From Liolophura sinensis (Eukaryota; Mollusca; Polyplacophora; Chitonida; Chitonidae), in the NCBI RefSeq assembly GCF_032854445.1, contig NW_027017979.1:1-64000 (forward strand): DNA of 64,000 nt, in the 5' to 3' direction. Made by a program: the position numbers and the translations under genes. Of the stretch, positions 1-11,942 are shown piece by piece. The notes beneath the pieces are model-generated. The model saw nothing but the letters and a program-made list of their open reading frames with translations, was not told the origin of the DNA and made no database searches. The number at the start of each line of letters is the position of its first letter. Positions within the stretch are counted from its first letter, which is position 1.

Positions 1-16
1 AAGAGCCGTTGCTAGG

Positions 17-43
17 CACGTGATTTTGTCATCAATGATCATT
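17..43. other. CACGTG and AATGATCATT dyads (exemplar in first monomer)
   Basis: CACGTG at 17-22 and the perfect 10-bp palindrome AATGATCATT at 34-43. CACGTG is kept in nearly all units of both subfamilies; exceptions seen include CACTTG (near 1.11, 12.51 and 14.71 kb), CAAGTG (20.21, 24.61 and 25.71 kb), CACATG (23.51 kb) and CAGGTG (27.90 kb). AATGATCATT is common in A and in B type Q, but becomes ATTGATTATT in most B units. CACGTG is the core of the E-box bound by bHLH proteins; binding here is not shown. Confidence 0.6.
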
Positions 44-154
44 CAACTTTCGCTACAGCCAAAAGCATTGGTCGGAGAGCGACGCGGTTTGCACCATTCG
101 ATTTCTCGTCACAAAATACGTCGGATTAGCCTCTTACCAGCAGCACTGGAACAG

Positions 155-188
155 TTTTTCCACTTTTGCATTTTTGCCTGGTCTTTTT
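155..188. other. T-tract cluster, possible bent DNA (exemplar)
   Basis: Four T runs (155-159, 164-167, 171-175, 184-188) have centres spaced about 8.5, 7.5 and 13 bp, so the outer two are about 29 bp apart, close to three helical turns. Phased A/T tracts are known to curve DNA. The cluster recurs in every full unit and lies in the segment duplicated within the truncated 373-bp units. An 8-bp loss (CACTTTTGCCTGG) shortens it near 27.5, 30.24 and 39.58 kb. Confidence 0.45.
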
Positions 189-288
189 GTTAATTGAAAT
201 CGGCTACACTGTACTATGTACCATCGCGACTGGTCATTACTATATTCAACTTTTAACTATAAGTTATGTGCCCTTCGGTAGCCCAGAA

Positions 289-314
289 GACGTCAAATCT
301 TTGGGCTAAGCCCA
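289..314. other. GACGTC and TGGGCTAAGCCCA dyads (exemplar)
   Basis: GACGTC at 289-294 and the 13-base inverted repeat TGGGCT-A-AGCCCA at 302-314. In subfamily A the centre base is A, T (for example 2.50, 6.00 and 13.90 kb) or C (12.80 and 39.72 kb) while both six-base arms stay intact. Exceptions include AAGGCC at 29.84 and 39.18 kb, AATCCC at 14.45 kb and AAGACC at 31.48 kb. In B the inner pair is lost (TGGGCCAAGCCCA or TGGGCAAAGCCCA), leaving five-base arms. Confidence 0.6.
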
Positions 315-2750
315 TTTAACTCACCCAGCAATTGTCTTACTTCTAAGTCCAAGACAATCTCAATGTCTTTATCTATGTGTAGAAAAACCACACCATTTGT
401 ACATAAAAAACACAAGGTACTAGATACAGTCTGCTGTAAAAAGTACAATTGAACACTGACCCACATCAATAAGGTGGCAAAAGATGCGGAATTGGGCCAG
501 GCATCGGCAGCTGTTTTAAAAATTGCAAATTTCTCTGATTTCCATGGAGTAAGAGCCGTTGCTAGGCACGTGATTTTGTCATTAATGATCATTCAGTTGT
601 CGCTACAGCCAAAAGTATTGGTCGGTGAGCAACGCGGTTTCACCATTCGATTTCTCGTCACAAAATACGTCGTATTAGTCTCTTACCAGCAGCACGTGAA
701 CACTTTTTCCACTTTTGCATTTTTGCCTGGTCTTTTTGTTAATTGAAATCGGCTACACTGTACTATGTACCTTCGCGACTGGTCATTACTATATTTAACT
801 TTTGACTATAAGTTATGTGCCCTTCGGTAGCCCAGAAGACGTCAAATCTTTGGGCTAAGCCCATTTAACTCACCCAGCAATTGTGTTACTTCTAAGTCCA
901 AGACAATCTCAATGTCTTTATCAACATGTGGAAAAACCACACCATTTCTACATCAAAAACACAAAATACCAGATACAGTCTGCTGTAAAAAGTACAATTG
1001 AACACTGACCCACATCATTAAGGTGCCAAAAGATGCGGAATTGGGCCAGGCATCGGCAGCTGTTTAAAAAATTGCAATTTTCCCTGCTTTCCATGGAGTA
1101 AGAGCCGTTGCTAGACACTTGATATTGTCATCAATGATCATTTAATTGTCGCTACAGCCAACAGTATTGGTCGGAGAGCAACGCGGTTTGCACCATTCGA
1201 TTTCCCGTCACAAAATACGTCGGATTAGCCTCTTAAAGGCAGCACTGGAACAGTTTTTCCACTTTTGCATTTTTGCCTGGTCTTTTTGTTAATTGAAATC
1301 GGCTACACTGTACTATGTACCATCGGGACTGGTCATTACTATTTTCAACTTTTGACTATAAGTTATGTGCCCTTCGGTAGCCCAGAAGACGTCAAATCTT
1401 TGGGCTAAGCCCATTTAACTCACCCAGCAATTGTCTTACTTCTAACTCCAAGACAATCTCAATGCCTTTATCTACGTGTAGAAAAACCACACCATTTGTA
1501 CATGAAAAAAACAAGGTACTAGATACAGTCTGCTATAAAAAGTACAACTGAACACTGACCCACATCATTAAGGTACCAAAGAATGCGAAATTGGGCCAGG
1601 CATCGGCAGCTGTTTAAAAAATTGCAATTTTCCCTGGTTTCCATGGAGTAAGAGCCGTTGCTGGGCACGTGATTTTGTCATCAATGATCATTCAATTGTC
1701 GCTACAGCCAAAAGTATTGGTTGGAGAGCAACGCGGTTTGCACCATTCGATTTCTCGTCACAAAATACGTCGGATTAGCCTCTTACCAGCAGCATTGGAA
1801 CAGTTTTTCCACTTTTGCATTTTTGCCTGGTCTTTTTGTTAATTGAAATCGGCTACACTGTACTATGTACCGTCGCGACTGGTCATTACTATATTCAACT
1901 TTTGACTATAAGTTATGTGCCCTTCGGTAGCGCAGAAGACTTCAAATCCTTGGGCTAAGCCCATTTAACTCTCCCAGCAATTGTCTTACTTCTAAGTCCA
2001 AGACAATCTCAATGTCTTTATCTACGTGTAGAAAAAGCACACCATTTGTACATAAAAATCACAAGGTACTAGATACAGTCTGCTGTAAAATGTACAATTG
2101 AACACTGACCCACATCATTAAGGTGCCAAAAGATGCGGAATTGGGCCAGGCATCGGCAGCTGTTTAAAAAATTGCAATTTTCCCTGGTTTCCATGGAGTA
2201 AGAGCCGTTGCTAGGCACGTGGTTTTGTCATCAATGATCATTCAATTGTCGCTACAGCCAACAGTATTGGTCGGAGAGCAACGCGGTTTGCACCATTCGA
2301 TTTCTCGTCACAAAATACGTCGGATTAGCCTCTTACCAGCAGCACTGGAACAGTTTTTCCACTTTTTCATTTTTGCCTGGTCTTTTTGTTAATGGAAGTC
2401 TGCTACACTGTACTATGTACCATCGCGACTGGTCATTACTATATTTAACTTTTGACTATAAGTTTTGTGCCCTTCAGTAGCCCAGAAGACGTCAAATCTT
2501 TGGGCTTAGCCCATTTAACTCACCCAGCAATTGTCTTACTTCTAAGTCCAAGACAATCTCAATGCCTTTATCTACGTGTAGAAAAACCACACCATTTGTA
2601 CATAAAAAACACAAGGTACTAGATACAGTCTGCTTTAAAAAGTACAACTGAACACTGACCCACATCATTAAGGTTCCAAAAGATGCGGAATTGTTCCAGG
2701 CATCGGCAGCTATTTAAAAAATTGAAAATTTCTTTGGTTTCAATGGAGTA

Positions 2751-5700
2751 AGAGCCGTTGCTAGGCACGTGATTTTGTCATCAATGATTATTCAACTTTC
2801 GCTACAGCCAAAAGCATTGGTCGGAGAGCGACGCGGTTTGCACCATTCGATTTCTCGTCACAAAATACGTCGGATTAGCCTCTTACCAGCAGCACTGGAA
2901 CAGTTTTTCCACTTTTGCATTTTTGCCTGGTCTTTTTGTTAATTGAAATCGGCTACACTGTACTATGTACCATCGCGACTGGTCATTACTATATTCAACT
3001 TTTAACTATAAGTTATGTGCCCTTCGGTAGCCCAGAAGACGTCAAATCTTTGGGCTAAGCCCATTTAACTCACCCAGCAATTGTCTTACTTCTAAGTCCA
3101 AGACAATCTCAATGTCTTTATCTATGTGTAGAAAAACCACACCATTTCTACATAAAAAACACAAGGTACTAGATACAGTCTGCTGTAAAAAGTACAATTG
3201 AACACTGACCCACATCAATAAGGTGGCAAAAGATGCGGAATTGGGCCAGGCATCGGCAGCTGTTTTAAAAATTGCAAATTTCTCTGATTTCCATGGAGTA
3301 AGAGCCGTTGCTAGGCACGTGATTTTGTTATTAATGATCATTCAGTTGTCGCTACAGCCAAAAGTATTGGTCGGTGAGCAACGCGGTTTGCACCATTCGA
3401 TTTCTAGTCACAAAATACATCGGATTAGTCTCTTACCAGCAGCACGTGAACAGTTTTTCCACTTTTGCATTTTTGCCTGGTCTTTTTGTTAATTGAAATC
3501 GGCTACACTGTACTATGTACCATCGCGACTGGTCATTACTATATTTAACTTTTGACTATAAGTTATGTGCCCTTCGGTAGCCCAGAAGACGTCAAATCTT
3601 TGGGCTAAGCCCATTTAACTCACCCAGCAATTGTGTTACTTCTAAGTCCAAGACAATCTCAATGTCTTTATCAACATGTGGAAAAACCACACCATTTCAC
3701 AAAATACGTCGGATTAGCCTCTTAAAGGCAGCACTAGAACAGTTTTTCCACTTTTGCATTTTTGCCTGGTCTTTTTGTTAATTGAAATCGGCTACACTGT
3801 ACTATGTACGATCGGGACTGGTCAATACTATTTTCAACGTGGTTTTTGCCTGGTCTTTTTTTTAATGGAAGTCTGCTACACTGTACTATGAACCATCGCG
3901 ACTGGTCATTACTATATTCAACTTTTGACTATAAGTTACGTGCCCTTCGGTAGCCCAGAAGACGTCAAATCTTTGGGCTAAGCCCATTTAACTCACCCAG
4001 CAATTGTGTTACTTCTAAGTCCAAGACAATCTCAATGTCTTTATCAACATGTGGAAAAACCACACCATTTCACAAAATACGTCGGATTAGCCTCTTAAAG
4101 GCAGCACTAGAACAGTTTTTCCACTTTTGCATTTTTGCCTGGTCTTTTTGTTAATTGAAATCGGCTACACTGTACTATGTACGATCGGGACTGGTCATTA
4201 CTATTTTCAACGTGGTTTTTGCCTGGTCTTTTTTTTAATGGAAGTCTGCTACACTGTACTATGTACCATCGCGACTGGTCATTACTATATTCAACTTTTG
4301 ACTATAAGTTACGTGCCCTTCGGTAGCCCAGAAGACGTCAAATCTTTGGGCTAAGCCCATTTAACTCACCCAGCAATTGTCTTACTTCTAAGTCCAAGAC
4401 AATCTCAATGTCTTTATCTACGTGTAGAAAAATCACACCATTTGTACATAAAAAGCACAAGGTACTAGATACAGTCTGCTTTAAAAAGTACAATTGAACA
4501 CTGACCCACATCATTAAGGTGCCAAAAGATGCGGAATTGGGCCAGGCATCGGCAGCTGTTTAAAAAATTGCAATTTTCCCTGCTTTCCATGGAGTAAGAG
4601 CCGTTGCTAGGCACGTGGTTTTGTCATCAATGATCATTCAATTGTCGCTACAGCCAACAGTATTGGTCGGAGAGCAACGCGGTTTGCACCATTCGATTTC
4701 TCGTCACAAAATACGTCGGATTAGCCTCTTAAAGGCAGCACTGGAACAGTTTTTCCACTTTTGCATTTTTGCCTGGTCTTTTTGGTAATTGAAATCGGCT
4801 ACACTGTACTATGTACCATCGGGACTGGTCATTACTATTTTCAACTTTTGACTATAAGTTATGTGCCCTTCGGTAGCCCAGAAGACTTCAAATCTTTGGG
4901 CTAAGCCCATTTAACTCACCCAGCAATTGTCTTACTTCTAACTCCAAGACAATCTCAATGCCTTTATCTACGTGTAGAAAAACCACACCATTTGTACATG
5001 AAAAAAACAAGGTACTAGATACAGTCTGCTGTAAAAAGTACAATTGAAAACTGACCCACATCATTAAGGTACCAAAGAATGCGAAATTGGGCAAGGCATC
5101 GGCAGCTGTTTAAAAAATTGCAATTTTCCCTGGTTTCCATGGAGTAAGAGCCGTTGCTGGGCACGTGATTTTGTCATCAATGATCATTCAATTGTCACTA
5201 CAGCCAAAAGTATTGGTTGGAGAGCAACGCGGTTTGCACCATTCGATTTCTCGTCACAAAATACGTCGGATTAGCCTCTTACCAGCAGCATTGGAACAGT
5301 TTTTCCACTTTTGCATTTTTGCCTGGTCTTTTTGTTAATTGAAATCGGCTACACTGTACTATGTACCATCGCGACTGGTCATTACTATATTCAACTTTTG
5401 ACTATAAGTTATGTGCCCTTCGGTAGCGCAGAAGACTTCAAATCCTTGGGCTAAGCCCATTTAACTCTCCCAGCAATTGTCTTACTTCTAAGTCCAAGAC
5501 AATCTCAATGTCTTTATCTACGTGTAGAAAAAGCACACCATTTGTACATAAAAATCACAAGGTACTAGATACAGTCTGCTGTAAAATGTACAATTGAACA
5601 CTGACCCACATCATTAAGGTGCCAAAAGATGCGGAATTGGGCCAGGCATCGGCAGCTGTTTAAAAAATTGCAATTTTCCCTGGTTTCCATGGAGTAAGAG

Positions 5701-7346
5701 CCGTTGCTAGGCACGTGGTTTTGTCATCAATGATCATTCAATTGTCGCTACAGCCAACAGTATTGGTCGGAGAGCAACGCGGTTTGCACCATTCGATTTC
5801 TCGTCACAAAATACGTCGGATTAGCCTCTTACCAGCAGCACTGGAACAGTTTTTCTACTTTTGCATTTTTGCCTGGTCTTTTTGTTAATGGAAGTCTGCT
5901 ACACTGTACTATGTACCATCGCGACTGGTCATTACTATATTTAACTTTTGACTATAAGTTTTGTGCCCTTCGGTAGCCCAGAAGACGTCAAATCTTTGGG
6001 CTTAGCCCATTTAACTCACCCAGCAATTGTCTTACTTCTAAGTCCAAGACAATCTGAATGCCTTTATCTACGTGTAGAAAAACCACACCATTTGTACATA
6101 AAAAACACAAGGTACTAGATACAGTCTGCTTTAAAAAGTACAACTGAACACTGACCCACATCATTAAGGTTCCAAAAGATGCGGAATTGTTCCAGGCATC
6201 GGCAGCTATTTAAAAAATTGAAAATTTCCCTGGTTTCCATGGAGTAAGAGCCGTTGCTAGGCACGTGATTTTGTCATCAATGATCATTCAACTTTCGCTA
6301 CAGCCAAAAGCATTGGTCGGAGAGCGACGCGGTTTGCACCATTCGATTTCTCGTCACAAAATACGTCGGATTAGCCTCTTACCAGCAGCACTGGAACAGT
6401 TTTTCCACTTTTGCATTTTTGCCTGGTCTTTTTGTTAATTGAAATCGGCTACACTGTACTATGTACCATCGCGACTGGTCATTACTATATTCAACTTTTA
6501 ACTATAAGTTATGTTCCCTTCGGTAGCCCAGAAGACGTCAAATCTTTGGGCTAAGCCCATTTAACTCACCCAGCAATTGTCTTACTTCTAAGTCCAAGAC
6601 AATCTCAATGTCTTTATCTATGTGTAGAAAAACCACACCATTTGTACATAAAAAACACAAGGTACTAGATTCAGTCTGCTGTAAAAAGTACAATTGAACA
6701 CTGACCCACATCAATAAGGTGGCAAAAGATGCGGAATTGGGCCAGGCATCGGCAGCTGTTTTAAAAATTGCAAATTTCCCTGGTTACCATGGAGTAAGAG
6801 CCGTTGCTAGGCACGTGATTTTGTTATTAATGATCATTCAATTGTCGCTACAGCCAAAAGTATTGGTCGGTGAGCAACGCGGTTTGCACCATTCGATTTC
6901 TCGTCACAAAATACGTCGGATTAGTCTCTTACCAGCAGCACGTGAACAGTTTTTCCACTTTTGCATTTTTGCCTGGTCTTTTTGTTAATTGAAATCGGCT
7001 ACACTGTACTATGTACCATCGCGACTGGTCATTACTATATTTAACTTTTGACTATAAGTTATGTGCCCTTCGGTAGCCCAGAAGACGTCAAATCTTTGGG
7101 CTTAGCCCATTTAACTCACCCAGCAATTGTCTTACTTCTAAGTCCAAGACAATCTCAATGCCTTTATCTACGTGTAGAAAAACCACACCATTTGTACATA
7201 AAAAACACAAGGTACTAGATACAGTCTGATTTAAAAAGTACAACTGAACACTGACCCACATCATTAAGGTTCCAAAAGATGCGGAATTGTTCCAGGCATC
7301 GGCAGCTATTTAAAAAATTGAAAATTTCCCTGGTTTCCATGGAGTA
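2751..7346. repeat. 4,596-bp higher-order repeat, copy 1
   Basis: Unit order is a (2751), b (3301), two truncated 373-bp units (3691-4436), c (phase marker 4597), d (5147), e (5697), a (6247), b' (6797). The first b plus the two truncated units span 1,296 bp between markers; the remaining spacings are exactly 550 bp. Shifting by 4,596 bp gives near-perfect identity to copy 2 in every segment I compared from about 2.79 to 7.59 kb, including private variants such as TTTCTAGTCAC with TACATCGG (3.40 kb) and TGTACGATCGGGAC (3.80 kb). The boundary is chosen by phase. A few substitutions separate the copies at 2.48-2.79 kb. Confidence 0.92.
3691..4436. repeat. Two tandem truncated, rearranged monomers (373 bp each)
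   Basis: At 3691 the sequence jumps from ACCACACCATTT straight to CACAAAATACGTCGG, skipping the A-rich run, the CACGTG region and the AATGATCATT region. The shared letters ACCATT occur on both sides of the skipped part (ACCATTTGTAC and ACCATTCGATT), which suggests a short-homology junction. After about 145 bases the unit jumps back at TTTTCAACGTGGTTTTTGCC, so a segment of about 80 bp (GCCTGGTC through CTATGTA) appears twice with different sequence (TTAATTGAAATCGG, then TTAATGGAAGTCTGC). The 373-bp product is tandemly repeated as 3691-4063 and 4064-4436. The first copy has AATTGTGTTAC and TCAACATGTGG, the second AATTGTCTTAC and TCTACGTGTAG. Confidence 0.88.
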
Positions 7347-10300
7347 AGAGCCGTTGCTAGGCACGTGATTTTGTCGTCATTGATTATTCAACTTTCGCTA
7401 CAGCCAAAAGCATTGGTCGGAGAGCGACGCGGTTTGCACCATTCGATTTCTCGTCACAAAATACGTCGGATTAGCCTCTTACCAGCAGCACTGGAACAGT
7501 TTTTCCACTTTTGCATTTTTGCCTGGTCTTTTTGTTAATTGAAATCGGCTACACTGTACTATGTACCATCGCGACTGGTCATTACTATATTCAACTTTTA
7601 ACTATAAGTTATGTGCCCTTCGGTAGCCCAGAAGACGTCAAATCTTTGGGCTAAGCCCATTTAACTCACCCAGCAATTGTCTTACTTCTAAGTCCAAGAC
7701 AATCTCAATGTCTTTATCTATGTGTAGAAAAACCACACCATTTCTACATAAAAAACACAAGGTACTAGATACAGTCTGCTGTAAAAAGTACAATTGAACA
7801 CTGACCCACATCAATAAGGTGGCAAAAGATGCGGAATTGGGCCAGGCATCGGCAGCTGTTTTAAAAATTGCAAATTTCTCTGATTTCCATGGAGTAAGAG
7901 CCGTTGCTAGGCACGTGATTTTGTTATTAATGATCATTCAGTTGTCGCTACAGCCAAAAGTATTGGTCGGTGAGCAACGCGGTTTGCACCATTCGATTTC
8001 TAGTCACAAAATACATCGGATTAGTCTCTTACCAGCAGCACGTGAACAGTTTTTCCACTTTTGCATTTTTGCCTGGTCTTTTTGTTAATTGAAATCGGCT
8101 ACACTGTACTATGTACCATCGCGACTGGTCATTACTATATTTAACTTTTGACTATAAGTTATGTGCCCTTCGGTAGCCCAGAAGACGTCAAATCTTTGGG
8201 CTAAGCCCATTTAACTCACCCAGCAATTGTGTTACTTCTAAGTCCAAGACAATCTCAATGTCTTTATCAACATGTGGAAAAACCACACCATTTCACAAAA
8301 TACGTCGGATTAGCCTCTTAAAGGCAGCACTAGAACAGTTTTTCCACTTTTGCATTTTTGCCTGGTCTTTTTGTTAATTGAAATCGGCTACACTGTACTA
8401 TGTACGATCGGGACTGGTCAATACTATTTTCAACGTGGTTTTTGCCTGGTCTTTTTTTTAATGGAAGTCTGCTACACTGTACTATGAACCATCGCGACTG
8501 GTCATTACTATATTCAACTTTTGACTATAAGTTACGTGCCCTTCGGTAGCCCAGAAGACGTCAAATCTTTGGGCTAAGCCCATTTAACTCACCCAGCAAT
8601 TGTGTTACTTCTAAGTCCAAGACAATCTCAATGTCTTTATCAACATGTGGAAAAACCACACCATTTCACAAAATACGTCGGATTAGCCTCTTAAAGGCAG
8701 CACTAGAACAGTTTTTCCACTTTTGCATTTTTGCCTGGTCTTTTTGTTAATTGAAATCGGCTACACTGTACTATGTACGATCGGGACTGGTCATTACTAT
8801 TTTCAACGTGGTTTTTGCCTGGTCTTTTTTTTAATGGAAGTCTGCTACACTGTACTATGTACCATCGCGACTGGTCATTACTATATTCAACTTTTGACTA
8901 TAAGTTACGTGCCCTTCGGTAGCCCAGAAGACGTCAAATCTTTGGGCTAAGCCCATTTAACTCACCCAGCAATTGTCTTACTTCTAAGTCCAAGACAATC
9001 TCAATGTCTTTATCTACGTGTAGAAAAATCACACCATTTGTACATAAAAAGCACAAGGTACTAGATACAGTCTGCTTTAAAAAGTACAATTGAACACTGA
9101 CCCACATCATTAAGGTGCCAAAAGATGCGGAATTGGGCCAGGCATCGGCAGCTGTTTAAAAAATTGCAATTTTCCCTGCTTTCCATGGAGTAAGAGCCGT
9201 TGCTAGGCACGTGGTTTTGTCATCAATGATCATTCAATTGTCGCTACAGCCAACAGTATTGGTCGGAGAGCAACGCGGTTTGCACCATTCGATTTCTCGT
9301 CACAAAATACGTCGGATTAGCCTCTTAAAGGCAGCACTGGAACAGTTTTTCCACTTTTGCATTTTTGCCTGGTCTTTTTGGTAATTGAAATCGGCTACAC
9401 TGTACTATGTACCATCGGGACTGGTCATTACTATTTTCAACTTTTGACTATAAGTTATGTGCCCTTCGGTAGCCCAGAAGACTTCAAATCTTTGGGCTAA
9501 GCCCATTTAACTCACCCAGCAATTGTCTTACTTCTAACTCCAAGACAATCTCAATGCCTTTATCTACGTGTAGAAAAACCACACCATTTGTACATGAAAA
9601 AAACAAGGTACTAGATACAGTCTGCTGTAAAAAGTACAATTGAAAACTGACCCACATCATTAAGGTACCAAAGAATGCGAAATTGGGCAAGGCATCGGCA
9701 GCTGTTTAAAAAATTGCAATTTTCCCTGGTTTCCATGGAGTAAGAGCCGTTGCTGGGCACGTGATTTTGTCATCAATGATCATTCAATTGTCACTACAGC
9801 CAAAAGTATTGGTTGGAGAGCAACGCGGTTTGCACCATTCGATTTCTCGTCACAAAATACGTCGGATTAGCCTCTTACCAGCAGCATTGGAACAGTTTTT
9901 CCACTTTTGCATTTTTGCCTGGTCTTTTTGTTAATTGAAATCGGCTACACTGTACTATGTACCATCGCGACTGGTCATTACTATATTCAACTTTTGACTA
10001 TAAGTTATGTGCCCTTCGGTAGCGCAGAAGACTTCAAATCCTTGGGCTAAGCCCATTTAACTCTCCCAGCAATTGTCTTACTTCTAAGTCCAAGACAATC
10101 TCAATGTCTTTATCTACGTGTAGAAAAAGCACACCATTTGTACATAAAAATCACAAGGTACTAGATACAGTCTGCTGTAAAATGTACAATTGAACACTGA
10201 CCCACATCATTAAGGTGCCAAAAGATGCGGAATTGGGCCAGGCATCGGCAGCTGTTTAAAAAATTGCAATTTTCCCTGGTTTCCATGGAGTAAGAGCCGT

Positions 10301-11942
10301 TGCTAGGCACGTGGTTTTGTCATCAATGATCATTCAATTGTCGCTACAGCCAACAGTATTGGTCGGAGAGCAACGCGGTTTGCACCATTCGATTTCTCGT
10401 CACAAAATACGTCGGATTAGCCTCTTACCAGCAGCACTGGAACAGTTTTTCTACTTTTGCATTTTTGCCTGGTCTTTTTGTTAATGGAAGTCTGCTACAC
10501 TGTACTATGTACCATCGCGACTGGTCATTACTATATTTAACTTTTGACTATAAGTTTTGTGCCCTTCGGTAGCCCAGAAGACGTCAAATCTTTGGGCTTA
10601 GCCCATTTAACTCACCCAGCAATTGTCTTACTTCTAAGTCCAAGACAATCTGAATGCCTTTATCTACGTGTAGAAAAACCACACCATTTGTACATAAAAA
10701 ACACAAGGTACTAGATACAGTCTGCTTTAAAAAGTACAACTGAACACTGACCCACATCATTAAGGTTCCAAAAGATGCGGAATTGTTCCAGGCATCGGCA
10801 GCTATTTAAAAAATTGAAAATTTCCCTGGTTTCCATGGAGTAAGAGCCGTTGCTAGGCACGTGATTTTGTCATCAATGATCATTCAACTTTCGCTACAGC
10901 CAAAAGCATTGGTCGGAGAGCGACGCGGTTTGCACCATTCGATTTCTCGTCACAAAATACGTCGGATTAGCCTCTTACCAGCAGCACTGGAACAGTTTTT
11001 CCACTTTTGCATTTTTGCCTGGTCTTTTTGTTAATTGAAATCGGCTACACTGTACTATGTACCATCGCGACTGGTCATTACTATATTCAACTTTTAACTA
11101 TAAGTTATGTTCCCTTCGGTAGCCCAGAAGACGTCAAATCTTTGGGCTAAGCCCATTTAACTCACCCAGCAATTGTCTTACTTCTAAGTCCAAGACAATC
11201 TCAATGTCTTTATCTATGTGTAGAAAAACCACACCATTTGTACATAAAAAACACAAGGTACTAGATTCAGTCTGCTGTAAAAAGTACAATTGAACACTGA
11301 CCCACATCAATAAGGTGGCAAAAGATGCGGAATTGGGCCAGGCATCGGCAGCTGTTTTAAAAATTGCAAATTTCCCTGGTTACCATGGAGTAAGAGCCGT
11401 TGCTAGGCACGTGATTTTGTTATTAATGATCATTCAATTGTCGCTACAGCCAAAAGTATTGGTCGGTGAGCAACGCGGTTTGCACCATTCGATTTCTCGT
11501 CACAAAATACGTCGGATTAGTCTCTTACCAGCAGCACGTGAACAGTTTTTCCACTTTTGCATTTTTGCCTGGTCTTTTTGTTAATTGAAATCGGCTACAC
11601 TGTACTATGTACCATCGCGACTGGTCATTACTATATTTAACTTTTGACTATAAGTTATGTGCCCTTCGGTAGCCCAGAAGACGTCAAATCTTTGGGCTTA
11701 GCCCATTTAACTCACCCAGCAATTGTCTTACTTCTAAGTCCAAGACAATCTCAATGCCTTTATCTACGTGTAGAAAAACCACACCATTTGTACATAAAAA
11801 ACACAAGGTACTAGATACAGTCTGCTTTAAAAAGTACAACTGAACACTGACCCACATCATTAAGGTTCCAAAAGATGCGGAATTGTTCCAGGCATCGGCA
11901 GCTATTTAAAAAATTGAAAATTTCCCTGGTTTCCATGGAGTA
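7347..11942. repeat. 4,596-bp higher-order repeat, copy 2
   Basis: The same unit order as copy 1: a (7347), b (7897), truncated doublet (8287-9032), c (9193), d (9743), e (10293), a (10843), b' (11393). A further a-type unit starts at 11943, but identity to the 7,347 unit stops near 12.18 kb, where TATATTTAACTTTTAAC replaces TATATTCAACTTTTAAC and a differently marked unit (CTTTTTAGTCC, TCAACATGTAG) takes over. The near-absence of differences between copies 1 and 2 implies a recent tandem duplication or gene conversion, or an assembly duplication. Confidence 0.92.
8287..9032. repeat. Second copy of the truncated 373-bp doublet
   Basis: This is the 4,596-bp-shifted copy of the 3691-4436 doublet, as units 8287-8659 and 8660-9032, with the same junctions (ACCATTTCACAAAATACG; TTTTCAACGTGGTTTTTGCC) and the same private states, including TACTATGAACCATCG in the first unit only. 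Its exact recurrence shows that the rearrangement arose before the HOR was duplicated. Confidence 0.9.

Larger units (their letters stand above)
1..2750. repeat. Five-monomer A series (types a-b-c-d-e), 2.75 kb
   Basis: Phase markers are at 2, 552, 1101, 1651 and 2201, and the next a-type unit starts at 2751. Type a has ACTTTCGCTACAG, GAGCGACGCGG and CAATAAGGTGGC. Type b has GTCGGTGAGCAACGCGG and GCAGCACGTGAAC. Type c has TTAAAGGCAGC and CTAACTCCAAG. Type d has TTGGTTGGAGAGC, GGTAGCGCAGAAG and AAATCCTTGGGC. Type e has AACAGTATTGG with AATGGAAGTCTGC. The c-d-e part recurs about 3,496 bp downstream (near 4.5-6.2 kb) with several substitutions, so this is an older or less homogenised relative of the 4,596-bp HOR and lacks the truncated doublet. 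Position 1 coincides with a unit boundary by chance. Confidence 0.85.

Noticed and set aside
60-115. RNA polymerase III A and B boxes (tRNA-derived SINE origin)
   Set aside because: TGGTCGGAGAG and ATTCGATTTCT resemble A and B boxes at one to three mismatches, but the spacing is too short and no tRNA-like fold or A-tail structure supports it.
1-549. Internal subrepeat of about 183 bp within the monomer
   Set aside because: 549 is 3 x 183, but comparing the three thirds by eye shows no sequence similarity beyond short common strings such as AATTGTC and GTACATA or GTACTA.
293-592. Minus-strand 99-codon frame, and similar frames repeated through the window, as protein genes
   Set aside because: They repeat only because the satellite repeats. 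They overlap plus-strand frames, are shortened or shifted in many units by single changes, and match no family I know.
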